A stretch of 64,000 nt of DNA from Jiangella sp. DSM 45060 (GTDB lineage Bacteria; Actinomycetota; Actinomycetes; Jiangellales; Jiangellaceae): NCBI RefSeq assembly GCF_900105175.1, contig NZ_LT629771.1, positions 2,728,001 through 2,792,000 on the forward strand. The letters run 5' to 3'. Each line of letters opens with the position of its first letter. Positions within the stretch are counted from its first letter, which is position 1. Shown one piece after another: positions 26,757-34,883 of this stretch. The position numbers and the translations under genes are program-made. The notes below the pieces were generated by a model that was not told the origin of the DNA, made no database searches, and saw only the letters and a list, made by a program, of their open reading frames with translations.

Positions 26757-27059
26757 ATGGCGCCCACCCCACCGTCCGACGCCGAGCTCGACGTCATGAT
26801 CCGGGCCCGGCTCGCCGCGGTCGGCATCGACCTCGACCAGCTGCCGCCCGGCACGGATCCCGACCCGGAGACCGGGGCGCCCGGCCAGGCCGCCGTCCTG
26901 GCGTCGCTGCGCTCGTTCGCGCGCAGGTCGCTGGCCGAGCTCAGCGCCTGGGTGCCGCCGGCGCCGTCGGGCACGCCCGCCGACCAGGCCGTCGAGCTGT
27001 CGCAGCAGGCCGCGCCGATGCTGTACCCGTCCATCAGCACCGCCTGGCGGGACGCATGA
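26757..27059 (+). CDS. Small protein encoded ahead of an amidase, possible GatC/AtzG-like partner
   Basis: 100 residues, no named domain recognised. The N-terminal half (DAELDVMIRARLAAVGIDLD) and the Ser/Leu helix (VLASLRSFARRSLAELSAWV) give two helices around a Pro/Asp-rich turn. GAGGAG precedes ATG 26757. The stop overlaps the amidase start (ATGA). Small helical partners encoded directly before amidase-signature enzymes (GatC, AtzG) wrap around the enzyme; size and coupling suggest a similar role, but this is inference, and the amidase is exported while this protein has no signal. Confidence 0.65.
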   Translation: MAPTPPSDAELDVMIRARLAAVGIDLDQLPPGTDPDPETGAPGQAAVLASLRSFARRSLAELSAWVPPAPSGTPADQAVELSQQAAPMLYPSISTAWRDA

Positions 27060-28669
27060 GCGCCGGCCCGCAGGACGTCCACGTCGATCGCCGCTCGTTC
27101 GTCGCCCGCATGGCCGTGCTGTCGGCCGGCGCGGCCGTCGCCGGCACCGTCGGGCTGCCCCGGGTGGCCTACGGCGGGCCCGCCGCCACGACGGGGCGCA
27201 CCGGGCCGCATCCGGACGCGTACACGCCGCCGCGCCCGGAGGCCCTCGCCGACCCGGCCGAGCTGACCGTCGCGGAGGCGGCCTACCTGCTGCGGGCCGG
27301 GACGCTGCGGCCGGAGACGCTGCTGGAGGCGTACCTCGACCGCATCGCCGCGTTCGACGGCACATACCAGGCGTTCAACCTGGTGCTGGGGGAGCAGGCG
27401 GCCGCCGCGGTGCGGGCGCTGCGGCGCGGGCACTACCACGGGCCGCTGCACGGCATCCCGCTGGCGATCAAGGACAACTACTACACGTCCGGCGCGCTGA
27501 CCACCGCGAACTCGTTCGTCTTCGCCGATTTCGTCCCGCCGTTCGACGCGACCGCCGTCGCGCGGCTGCGGTCGGCCGGCGGCATCGTGCTCGGCAAGAC
27601 ACAGATGGGCCCGCTGGCGACCACCCGCGCGACCACGCCGTCCGGCGTCGTGACGACGGTGAACGCCTGGACCCCGGACGACCCGTCGACCAACCCGGGC
27701 GGCTCGTCGACGGGGACGGCGACCGCCGTGGCGGCGCGGCTGGCGACGTCGGGCATCGGGACGCAGACCGGCGGCTCGATCACGGCGCCGTCGAACGCCC
27801 AGAACCTCACCGGCCTCAAGCCGACGATGGGCCGGGCGTCGCTGTACGGGATCGTGCCGCTGACGTATTCCCGCGACCACCCCGGCCCGCTGGCCCGCGA
27901 CGCCAAGGACGCGGCGATCATGCTGGCCGCGATGGCCGGCCCGGACGCCGCCGACCCCCGCACGCAGGGGCTGCCGCCGGTGCCGGACCTCGTCGCCGCG
28001 GCCACACCGGTCTACCGCGGGAAGCGGCTGACACTGCGCTGGCCGACCCGCATCGGCGTCGTCCCCGGCTACACGTCCGGGTCGAGCCCGGCGGCGGCGG
28101 CGCGCCGGGAGTTCCTGTCGACCCTGGCCGGCGTTCCGGGGGTCTCCGTGGTGGACGTGACCCTGCCGGACGAGTGGGACCTGCTGACCGGCCGCTTCAA
28201 CGACGTCCGGCTGCCGGAGCGGTCCGAGCCGTTCGTGCCGTACCTGCGCCAGGACCTGCGGCTGTTCGGGGTGTCGCTGACCAGCTGGCTGCAGGGCGCG
28301 CTGATGGGCGCCGACGAGTACGTGACCGGCCAGCGGGCCAAACTGGTGCTGCTGACGCGGGTGCTCGACTCGCTGTTCGCCCAGTGCGACGTCGTGGTGC
28401 AGACGTCGCCGGTGCCGTTCGACATCGTCGGGCTGCCGGAGCTGGCGTTGCCGATCGGCTTCTCCGGCGGCCTGCCGATCGGCGCCATCCTCGGCGGCCT
28501 CCCGTACGCCGAGGACCGCCTGCTCGCCGTGGCCGCGGCCTACCAGTCGCTGACCGACTGGCACTGGCGGCGCCCGGCCGACCCGGTGGGCGCGGCCAGT
28601 GCCCGTGGTCCGGCCGCTGCCGCCCGTCCCCGGCTGACGGCCGACGAGGCGGCCGAGCAGTCGCAGTGA
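27056..28669 (+). CDS. Tat-exported amidase (amidase signature family)
   Basis: Hydrolyses an amide bond of unknown substrate. 537 residues. The N-terminus has a twin-arginine signal ([20 protein letters not shown]) pointing to export in folded form. The Ser-cisSer-Lys triad is complete: Lys in AIKDNYY, Ser in [10 protein letters not shown], Ser in [11 protein letters not shown]. Length matches secreted amidases. The ATG overlaps the upstream small gene. The Tat genes tatA and tatC lie in the same window. Confidence 0.9.
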   Translation: MSAGPQDVHVDRRSFVARMAVLSAGAAVAGTVGLPRVAYGGPAATTGRTGPHPDAYTPPRPEALADPAELTVAEAAYLLRAGTLRPETLLEAYLDRIAAFDGTYQAFNLVLGEQAAAAVRALRRGHYHGPLHGIPLAIKDNYYTSGALTTANSFVFADFVPPFDATAVARLRSAGGIVLGKTQMGPLATTRATTPSGVVTTVNAWTPDDPSTNPGGSSTGTATAVAARLATSGIGTQTGGSITAPSNAQNLTGLKPTMGRASLYGIVPLTYSRDHPGPLARDAKDAAIMLAAMAGPDAADPRTQGLPPVPDLVAAATPVYRGKRLTLRWPTRIGVVPGYTSGSSPAAAARREFLSTLAGVPGVSVVDVTLPDEWDLLTGRFNDVRLPERSEPFVPYLRQDLRLFGVSLTSWLQGALMGADEYVTGQRAKLVLLTRVLDSLFAQCDVVVQTSPVPFDIVGLPELALPIGFSGGLPIGAILGGLPYAEDRLLAVAAAYQSLTDWHWRRPADPVGAASARGPAAAARPRLTADEAAEQSQ

Positions 28670-28683
28670 CCGGCGGGCGCCTG

Positions 28684-28771
28684 GCCCTCAGCCGGCCTCT
28701 GCGCGTCGGGGGGTGACATCAGTGCCAACCTTGGCGCTGGTGTCACCCGCCGCAGCAACACCGCCCGCTCC
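28684..28771. repeat. Direct repeat copy 1 with internal palindrome
   Basis: Begins GCCCTCAGCCGGCCTCTG and ends CCGCCCGCTCC. Its centre, GGTGACATCAGTGCCAA facing TTGGCGCTGGTGTCACC, can fold into a 17-bp hairpin with two G-T pairs. A second copy lies at 28992-29078, about 300 bases away; the two flank an ABC ATPase remnant. Confidence 0.75.
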
Positions 28772-28884
28772 AGCCCGATCACCGTCCGGGCCAGCGTCGA
28801 CTTGCCCGACCCCGACTCGCCGACCAGCCCGAGCGTCTCGCCGCGTCGCAGGTCGAAGGAGACACCGGCGACGGCCTGCACGTG
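28762..28884 (-). pseudogene. Remnant of an oligopeptide-type ABC transporter ATPase
   Basis: About 41 codons on the minus strand translate to the Walker A region of an OppF/DppF-like ATPase: [18 protein letters not shown], then [18 protein letters not shown]. The frame then runs into direct repeat copy 1 and nothing of the Q-loop, signature motif or Walker B follows; upstream homology fades within about 10 codons. A full protein is about 300 residues or more, so this is a fragment. Conservation of the Walker loop suggests recent decay. Confidence 0.75.
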
Positions 28885-28991
28885 GCGCCGGCACGCTGCG
28901 GGCACGGGCGCGCGCTCTGGCACGCTGTCGTTGCTGCGGCACGCCGCCGTCGCTCAGTCGCGGCGCCGACGACTTGGCGGGCCGCGCCGCC

Positions 28992-29078
28992 GCCCTCGGC
29001 CGGCCTCTGCCCGGCGGGGGTGACATCAGCGCCAACCCTTGGCACTGGTGTCACCCCCGCGGCAACACTGCCCGCTCC
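28992..29078. repeat. Direct repeat copy 2 with internal palindrome
   Basis: Imperfect copy of 28684-28771, carrying GGTGACATCAGCGCCAA and TTGGCACTGGTGTCACC as hairpin arms. Its last bases still correspond to the end of the ATPase fragment (codons ERAV) seen beside copy 1. Apart from the repeats and the remnant, the 437-base stretch between the amidase and oxidase genes holds no gene. Confidence 0.75.
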
Positions 29079-29106
29079 GGTACGGCGTCGGCGCGGGTCA
29101 GCGCGC

Positions 29107-30459
29107 TCAGCCGGCCGGCGGGATGTTCTGCGTGAACCGGAAGACGTTCTCCGGGTCCCAGGTGCGCTTGACCTCCTGCAGCCGCTGCCAGGCGCCGTCG
29201 GAGAAGGCGGACCGCACGATCTCGGGCGTCGAGCCGGAGGGGAGGAAGTTCAGCACGCCGACCGGCCGCGTGTGCGCCGCCAGCGCGCCGAACCCGTCGT
29301 CGAGGCGCTGCTGGACTGCGGCGCGCTGCTCCGGCGTGGCGGCCAGCGCGTTGGCCGCCGCGATGTACGGGGTGTCGCGGTGGGAGAGCGGGCCGTCCTG
29401 CTCCTTCGCCGCGGCACCGCCGAGGTGGCGGATGTCGACGCCCGGGACCGGCGAGCCCGGCGCCACCAGCTCGAGCAGCCCGTCGATGGCGGCGTCGGTC
29501 AGCCCGGCCACGCCGGTGCTGCGCCCGGCCGTGGGCATGGGGTCGGTGGGCTCGCTGCCGGACAGCGCCGCCTCGAGGTACGTCTGCGTGCGGAAACCGC
29601 CCATGAGAGGGTCGCCGAGCGCCGCACGCAGCGGCTCGAGCGCCGACCCGTCGTCGCCGGCGATGGTGGCCCGGAGGGCGGCGACGTGCTGGCCGCGCAG
29701 CGGCTCGGGCACCGCCGGGATGGGCGGGAACGTCATGACCATGACGGCGGAGGTGACGTCGTCGGAGACCTGGCCGGTCCAGTCGGCCCACGCCCGCAGC
29801 ACCTCGGCGGCCCGCGCGCCCGGGTAGAGCAGCGAGCCGTTGTGCACCGCCGGCAGGTCGTAGAGCTGCACCTCCAGCGACGTGACGACGCCGAAGTTGC
29901 CGCCGCCGCCCTTGAGCGCCCAGAGCAGGTCGGGGTTCTCGTCGTGGCTGGCCCGCACCAGCGAGCCGTCGGCCGTGACGACGTCGGCGCCGACCACGGT
30001 GTCGGCGGCGAAGCCGAACCGGCGCATGAGCAGGCCGATGCCGCCGCCCAGGGTGTAGCCGACGGCGCCGACGGTGGGCGCGGTGCCGGACAGCCCGGCC
30101 AGCTGGTGCGGCGCGGCCGCCTCGAGGACGCCCCGCCAGCGGGCGCCGGCGTCGATGCGGGCCACCTTGCGCTCGGCGTCGACGTCGACCCCGGTGAGCC
30201 GGGTGACGTTGAGCACCACGCCGTCGTCGTTGGGCCGCACCGCGCCGTGGCCGGAGGACTGCACCGAGAACGATACGCCGTTCTCGCGCGCCAGCCTGAC
30301 CGCGGCCTGCACGTCGGCGGCGGTCTCGGCCACCACGACGACCGCGGGATGCTGGTCGATGGCCAGGTTCCACGGCTGCCGCACGTCGTCGTAGCCGTCG
30401 TCGCCGGGCGCGTAGGCGCGGCCGGTGAGGGTCGAGCGGAAACCGTCGAGGTCGATCAT
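29107..30459 (-). CDS. FAD-binding oxidase, berberine-bridge-enzyme-like
   Basis: 450 residues: FAD_binding_4 (PCMH) domain at about 15-190 with SVQSSGHGAV, whose His is the usual covalent FAD site, and the C-terminal BBE segment with TWDPENVFRFTQNIPP. The Cys that makes the second FAD link in bicovalent members is absent (GTAPTVG). Likely oxidises a sugar, alkaloid-like or other small molecule with oxygen; no signal peptide. ATG 30459 is chosen over an upstream GTG because GGAG lies six bases before it. Confidence 0.88.
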   Translation of the reverse strand: MIDLDGFRSTLTGRAYAPGDDGYDDVRQPWNLAIDQHPAVVVVAETAADVQAAVRLARENGVSFSVQSSGHGAVRPNDDGVVLNVTRLTGVDVDAERKVARIDAGARWRGVLEAAAPHQLAGLSGTAPTVGAVGYTLGGGIGLLMRRFGFAADTVVGADVVTADGSLVRASHDENPDLLWALKGGGGNFGVVTSLEVQLYDLPAVHNGSLLYPGARAAEVLRAWADWTGQVSDDVTSAVMVMTFPPIPAVPEPLRGQHVAALRATIAGDDGSALEPLRAALGDPLMGGFRTQTYLEAALSGSEPTDPMPTAGRSTGVAGLTDAAIDGLLELVAPGSPVPGVDIRHLGGAAAKEQDGPLSHRDTPYIAAANALAATPEQRAAVQQRLDDGFGALAAHTRPVGVLNFLPSGSTPEIVRSAFSDGAWQRLQEVKRTWDPENVFRFTQNIPPAG

Positions 30460-30553
30460 GTGACTCTCCATCCAGTGCGTGAGCTCGGTGCCCGGGACCA
30501 GTCTGCCGGTCGGGTCCGACAACGGGACGGATGAAGCCGCGGGGATGTGACAA

Positions 30554-31591
30554 CTAGCTGGTCAGAGCCGTCACGGCGGCATCGACGTCGGCCTCCGTCG
30601 AGTACAGGTGGAACGACACCCGCAGCCGCCCGTCGCGCACCGCCGCCCGCACCCCGGCCGCCGCCAGCCGCCGCGCGGCGCCGGGCACGTCCACCGACAC
30701 GATCGCGGAGTCGCCCGGCGGCAGTCCCAGCCCGGCCCGGAACCGGTTCGCCAGCCCGACGTCCCAGTCGTGGACGGCCTCGATGGTGACCGCCTCCAGC
30801 AGGTCCAGCGCCGGCGCCGCGCCGACCCACGAGAACCAGGCCGGCGACAGGTCCAGCCGCCGCGCGTCGGACGCCAGCCGCAGCGGCGGCCCGTAGTACG
30901 ACCCGTGCGGATCGTCGCCCGCCCACCATCCCGACTGCGACGGCACCACCCGCGACCGCAACTCCGGCGTCGTCACCAGGAACGCCGTACCCCGCGGCGA
31001 CAGCTGCCACTTGTAGCCGCCGGCCACGAGGGCGTCGAATCGACCCGCGTCGATCGGCAGCCACCCCACCGCCTGGGTCGCGTCGGCGACGGTGACCGCG
31101 CCGGCCGCCCGCGCCGCCGCCAGCACGCCGTCGACGTCCGCGATCACCCCGGTCGCCGACTGCACGACGCTGAACGCCACGACGTCGACGCCCGGCCGCA
31201 CCGCCCCCGCCAGGCCCGCCGCCGGCACCGTCCGCACCTCGACGCCGCGGTGAGCCTGCGCCAGCCAGGGGAACAGCAGCGACGTGAAGTCCTCCTCGGG
31301 CGCCAGCACGACCGTCCCGTCGGGCACCGACGCCGCCAGCAGCCCGACCAGCTGCGACACCTGCGCGCCCGTCGTGACGTCGGCCTCGGCCACCCCGACC
31401 AGCCGCGCGAACGCCGCCCGCGCCCGCCCCGTCGACTCGCCCCAGCCCTCCCACGACACCCGCCCGCGCCGCCACTCGTCCAGTGCCGACTGCAGCGCGT
31501 CCCACGCCGTCGACGGTGGCAGCCCGTAGCTCGCGGTGTTCAGCCAGCCAGGCTCGGGGTCGAACAGGGAGCGCGCCGCGGCAAGGTCCAT
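30554..31591 (-). CDS. Class V aminotransferase/cysteine desulfurase-like PLP enzyme
   Basis: 345 residues, fold type I. The PLP lysine is in GGYKWQLSPRG, preceded by ADATQAVGWLPID with the cofactor Asp. EpgWLNTASYGLPP-type N-terminus and QVSQLVGLLA fit the class V superfamily; no active-site Cys loop typical of IscS is seen, so an aminotransferase or lyase is more likely. ATG 31591 gives the usual N-terminus. Divergent from the Lrp regulator, which may control it. Confidence 0.85.
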   Translation of the reverse strand: MDLAAARSLFDPEPGWLNTASYGLPPSTAWDALQSALDEWRRGRVSWEGWGESTGRARAAFARLVGVAEADVTTGAQVSQLVGLLAASVPDGTVVLAPEEDFTSLLFPWLAQAHRGVEVRTVPAAGLAGAVRPGVDVVAFSVVQSATGVIADVDGVLAAARAAGAVTVADATQAVGWLPIDAGRFDALVAGGYKWQLSPRGTAFLVTTPELRSRVVPSQSGWWAGDDPHGSYYGPPLRLASDARRLDLSPAWFSWVGAAPALDLLEAVTIEAVHDWDVGLANRFRAGLGLPPGDSAIVSVDVPGAARRLAAAGVRAAVRDGRLRVSFHLYSTEADVDAAVTALTS

Positions 31592-31641
31592 GCCGACATC
31601 GTGCCAGCGTGGCGCGGACGGGGTGCGGTCCGGGCGGCCAG

Positions 31642-31647
31642 TAGAGT
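31642..31647 (+). promoter_or_regulatory. Predicted leaderless -10 box of the Lrp gene
   Basis: TAGAGT six bases before GTG 31654, with no ribosome binding site; lies in the 62-base gap to the divergent aminotransferase gene. Confidence 0.55.
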
Positions 31648-31653
31648 GCACAC

Positions 31654-32094
31654 GTGGAGGACATCGACAGGAAGATCGTGGCGTTGTTGATGCGGGACGG
31701 CCGGATGAGCTACACCGATCTCGGCAAGTCCACCGGCCTGTCCACGTCGGCCGTGCACCAGCGGGTCCGCCGGCTCGAGGAGCGCGGCGTCATCCGCGGC
31801 TACTCCGCCGTCGTCGACCACGAGGCGGTCGGGCTGCCGCTGACGGCGTTCATCTCCATCAAGCCGATCGATCCCAGCCAGCCCGACGACTCGCCCGACC
31901 GGCTGGCGGGCGTGCCCGAGATCGAGGCCTGCTACTCCGTCGCCGGCGACGAGAGCTACATCCTCAAGGTCCGGGTCGGCCGCCCTGCCGATCTCGAGGA
32001 CCTGCTGGCCCGCATCCGCTCGTCGGCGAACGTGACCACCCGCACCACCATCGTGCTGTCGACGCCGTACGAGAACCGCCCGATGACGGCCTGA
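31654..32094 (+). CDS. Lrp/AsnC family transcriptional regulator
   Basis: 146 residues. N-terminal winged helix (DIDRKIVALLMRDGRMSYTD, then STSAVHQRVRRLEERGVI) and C-terminal RAM ligand-binding domain (ISIKPIDPSQ, AGDESYILKVRV). Such regulators sense amino acids and form octamers. The divergent class V aminotransferase gene is the most likely target, with autoregulation. Confidence 0.92.
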   Translation: MEDIDRKIVALLMRDGRMSYTDLGKSTGLSTSAVHQRVRRLEERGVIRGYSAVVDHEAVGLPLTAFISIKPIDPSQPDDSPDRLAGVPEIEACYSVAGDESYILKVRVGRPADLEDLLARIRSSANVTTRTTIVLSTPYENRPMTA

Positions 32095-32095
32095 G

Positions 32096-32272
32096 TCAGG
32101 CCTGGCGCCGGCTCGGCAGCAGGTTGCGGACGGCGAGCAGCAGGTAGCCGGCCGTCACCAGGCCCACCAGCAGCGCGACCAGGTGCAGGACGGGCGACCC
32201 CGTGGCCGCCAGGCCGCCGGTGAGCCCGCCGCCGCCCACGGTGCCGCCGGTGATCGAATTGCCGTTGTACAT
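32096..32272 (-). CDS. 58-residue cell-wall-anchored mini-protein with LAATG sorting signal
   Basis: Short protein beginning MYNGNSITGGTVGGGGLTGG, followed by LAATG at 21-25, a hydrophobic helix (about 28-47) and the basic tail RNLLPSRRQA. This is the order of a class E sortase sorting signal, so nearly the whole protein is the signal. There is no separate N-terminal signal peptide. GGGGGA upstream supports ATG 32272. It follows the glycosyltransferase gene by 35 bases on the same strand and is probably co-transcribed with it. Confidence 0.72.
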   Translation of the reverse strand: MYNGNSITGGTVGGGGLTGGLAATGSPVLHLVALLVGLVTAGYLLLAVRNLLPSRRQA

Positions 32273-32307
32273 GGTTGTCCCCCGAGATGTCGTGATGTGC
32301 GGATGGG

Positions 32308-33402
32308 TCAGGAGCGGGCCGGTACCGGCTGCGCTCCCACGTGGTGCCACGTCGCCTGCCGGCGCCGCAGCACGTCCAGTGCGGACCTGATGAGCACGGC
32401 CTGCAGGAACAGGTCGTAGGCCCACTCGATCACCAGCGGCGCGGCCAGCAGCCGGGCACGGACGCCGGCGTGCCAGACGGTGACGACGCGCTCGGCGACG
32501 AACACCAGCCCGATGGCCGTCCAGAGCGGGTGGAACCCGAACCGGCCGGTGGCGACGAGATACGCGGTGAAGGCAAGATACAGCCACATGGCCAGGACGC
32601 CGAACGCCATGCCGGCCTGCTGCAGCGCGTACGGCAGCGTCACGCGGGTCAGTCCGTAGGCGCGCAGGTTCTCCAGCGCGCCACGCTGCCAGCGCAGCCG
32701 CTGCCGCCACAGGTCGCGCCAGCTCGGCATGACCTCGGTGACGACAACGCAGTCGCGCGGCGAGACGCAGCGCAGGCCCATGGTCTTGATGGCCAGCGTG
32801 ATCTCGTTGTCCTCGGTCAGCGCGGCGGTGTCGTAGACCTGCCCGCGCCGGCTCTGCAGCCGCCGCAGCACGTCCACGCGATGCAGGGTGGCGGTGCCGG
32901 TCAGCACGAGCGCGTCGCCGCCGCGGCGGCCGATCTGGCGCTGGTAGCGGGCGTACTCGCTGCGCTGCAGATCGCCGAGGAGCCCGGCGCCCGGTTCGCC
33001 GAGGAAGATCCCTCCGACCGCGCCGACGCCGTCGTCGGCCTGCAGCGTCTCGGCGGCGACCTCCACGAACCGCGGCGTCAGAGTCGAGTCGGCGTCCATG
33101 ACCAGCACGAGGTCGGTAGGACGCAGCCGGGCCAGCAGCTCAGCGAGCACCTGATTGAGCGCGCCGGCCTTCTTGTGCGTGTTGCCAGCGGTCTCGACGA
33201 CCTCGACGCGGCGATGGGCGCGCGCGACCTCGACCGTCGCGTCGGTGCAGTTGTCCGCCACGACGACGACGTGGTCGGGCCGGCGGGACTGAGCCCGCAG
33301 TGAATCGAGAGCCGCACCGATGCGGTGCTCTTCGTTGTGCGCTGGAATGAGCACGGTGATCCGGACATCCGGCACACCGGCATAACGCAGGCCATTGCCC
33401 AC
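32308..33402 (-). CDS. Membrane-bound family 2 glycosyltransferase
   Basis: 364 residues: GT2 domain with ITVLIPAHNEEHRIG, VMDADSTLTP (DxD), TGTATLHRVD, ALTEDNEITL (ED acceptor motif) and the processive QRLRWQRG motif, then three to four C-terminal membrane helices. The QxxRW motif and helices suggest polysaccharide synthesis and secretion across the membrane. GTG 33402 is chosen because GGGGGA lies nine bases upstream. The leader carries a long hairpin. Confidence 0.87.
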   Translation of the reverse strand: MGNGLRYAGVPDVRITVLIPAHNEEHRIGAALDSLRAQSRRPDHVVVVADNCTDATVEVARAHRRVEVVETAGNTHKKAGALNQVLAELLARLRPTDLVLVMDADSTLTPRFVEVAAETLQADDGVGAVGGIFLGEPGAGLLGDLQRSEYARYQRQIGRRGGDALVLTGTATLHRVDVLRRLQSRRGQVYDTAALTEDNEITLAIKTMGLRCVSPRDCVVVTEVMPSWRDLWRQRLRWQRGALENLRAYGLTRVTLPYALQQAGMAFGVLAMWLYLAFTAYLVATGRFGFHPLWTAIGLVFVAERVVTVWHAGVRARLLAAPLVIEWAYDLFLQAVLIRSALDVLRRRQATWHHVGAQPVPARS

Positions 33403-33426
33403 GACGATGAATCCCCCCGATAATGC

Positions 33427-33464
33427 GGGCCGGATGCCATGCGAAAATGCACGGCATCCGGCCC
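33427..33464 (-). promoter_or_regulatory. Leader hairpin upstream of the glycosyltransferase gene
   Basis: GGGCCGGATGCC pairs perfectly with GGCATCCGGCCC; the inner GTGC/GCAT extends the stem to 16 pairs around a 6-base loop. It lies 25-62 bases before the GTG start, next to the ribosome binding region, so it may act in RNA as an attenuator or translation control element. Confidence 0.6.
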
Positions 33465-33582
33465 GATTGCCCCCCTTACCGCCAGCAGCAAAAGCGCTCG
33501 GCGGCCGATGTTGCTCTTCGAGATTAGCCCGGGTGGGCGGGACGCGCATCTCGAAACGCCGTGCGGTCATCACGTCGTGCCT

Positions 33583-33657
33583 GGTGACAGCGGTCGATCG
33601 TCACCGGGAGTGACCTCCGGCGCTCAACTTCCAGGTAATCCGGTCACCATGGGTGAC
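33583..33657. promoter_or_regulatory. Cluster of GGTGAC/GTCACC boxes
   Basis: GGTGAC (33583), GTCACC (33600), GTGACC (33611) and the palindrome GTCACC-ATG-GGTGAC (33643-33657) occur within 75 bases. The stretch is gene-free and lies upstream of the glycosyltransferase, so it may hold its promoter and operators; no clear -10 is seen. Confidence 0.4.
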
Positions 33658-33706
33658 GGCAATGGAGAAAATGTGTCCGGCGTCTCACCGACGGAAGAGA
33701 AAAGCG

Positions 33707-34882
33707 TCAGCTGAAGGCGCTCTGGCCCGTCAACGCCTGACCGATGACGAGCTGATGCACCTCGCTGGTGCCCTCGTACGTCAGCACCGACTCCAGGTTG
33801 TTGGCGTGGCGCAGTACCGGGTATTCCAGTGTGATGCCGTTGGCGCCGAGAATGGTGCGGCACTCGCGGGCGATCGCCAGCGCTTCCCGGACGTTGTTGA
33901 GCTTGCCCAGGCTGACCTGTTCCGGCCGCAGCAGACCATCGTCCTTCAGCCGGCCGAGGTGCAGCGCGAGCAGGTAGCCCTTCTGCAGCTCCAGCGCCAT
34001 GTCGGCGAGCTTGGCCTGGGTGAGCTGGAACGCGGCGAGCGGGCGGTCGAACACCTCGCGCGTCTGCGCGTACGAGATGGCCGCCGCCAGGCAGTCGCGG
34101 GCCGCGCCCAGCGCGCCGAACACGATGCCGAAGCGGGCCTCGTTCAGGCACGACAGCGGCCCGCGCAGGCTCGACACCTCCGGCAGGACGGCGTCGGCCG
34201 GCAGCCGGACGCCCTCGAGCACGAGCTCGCTGGTCACCGACGCACGCAGCGACAGCTTCTTGCCGATCTTGGGCGCCGAGAACCCGGGCGTCCCCGCCGG
34301 GACGAGGAAGCCGCGCACCTTGTCGTCGTCGGTGCAGCGGGCCCAGACGACGGCGACGTCGGCGACCGAGCCGTTGGTGATCCACATCTTGGTGCCGTCG
34401 AGGACCCAGTGATCGCCGTCGCGGCGGGCCCGGGTGCGCATGCCGGCCGGGTTGGAGCCGAAGTCGGGCTCCGTCAGGCCGAAGCAGCCGATCAGCTCGC
34501 CGGCCGCCATGCCCGGCAGCCAGCGCTGCTTCTGCTCCTCGGACCCGAACTTCCAGATCGCGAACATCGCCAGCGACCCCTGCACCGACACCAGCGACCG
34601 GACGCCGGAGTCGCCGGCCTCCAGCTCCATGCAGGCGAGGCCGTACGAGACGGCGTTCGTGCCGGCGCAACCGTACCCGGTGAGGTGCATGCCGAGCAGC
34701 CCGAGCTTCCCGGCCTCCAGCGCCAGGTCGCGGGCGGCGTCCGAGGACAACCCGGACTCGTACCAGTCGCCGATCGACGGGCGGACGCGGTCATCGACGA
34801 AGTGGGCGACGGCGTCGCGCAGGTCGCGCTCCTCCTCGCTGAGCAGGTGATCGACGCTCAGCAGCTCCAGGGGCGAGGTCAT
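33707..34882 (-). CDS. Acyl-CoA dehydrogenase, probably glutaryl-CoA dehydrogenase
   Basis: 391 residues. Family features: CFGLTEPDFGSNPAG FAD/substrate motif, WITNGSVADVAVVWAR, and the catalytic Glu in LTYEGTSEVHQLVIG. The N-terminus (LLSEEERDLRDAVAHFVDDR) and the TEPDFGS variant resemble glutaryl-CoA dehydrogenases, which convert glutaryl-CoA to crotonyl-CoA. Last gene of a four-gene operon whose other products would convert lysine to glutaryl-CoA, which strengthens this call. It starts one base after the E1 gene. Confidence 0.85.
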   Translation of the reverse strand: MTSPLELLSVDHLLSEEERDLRDAVAHFVDDRVRPSIGDWYESGLSSDAARDLALEAGKLGLLGMHLTGYGCAGTNAVSYGLACMELEAGDSGVRSLVSVQGSLAMFAIWKFGSEEQKQRWLPGMAAGELIGCFGLTEPDFGSNPAGMRTRARRDGDHWVLDGTKMWITNGSVADVAVVWARCTDDDKVRGFLVPAGTPGFSAPKIGKKLSLRASVTSELVLEGVRLPADAVLPEVSSLRGPLSCLNEARFGIVFGALGAARDCLAAAISYAQTREVFDRPLAAFQLTQAKLADMALELQKGYLLALHLGRLKDDGLLRPEQVSLGKLNNVREALAIARECRTILGANGITLEYPVLRHANNLESVLTYEGTSEVHQLVIGQALTGQSAFS

Positions 34883-34883
34883 G

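Noticed and set aside
28684-29078. Insertion sequence with terminal repeats
   Set aside because: The repeats are direct copies each with its own palindrome, and no transposase or target duplication is visible; kept only as a repeat-flanked gene remnant.
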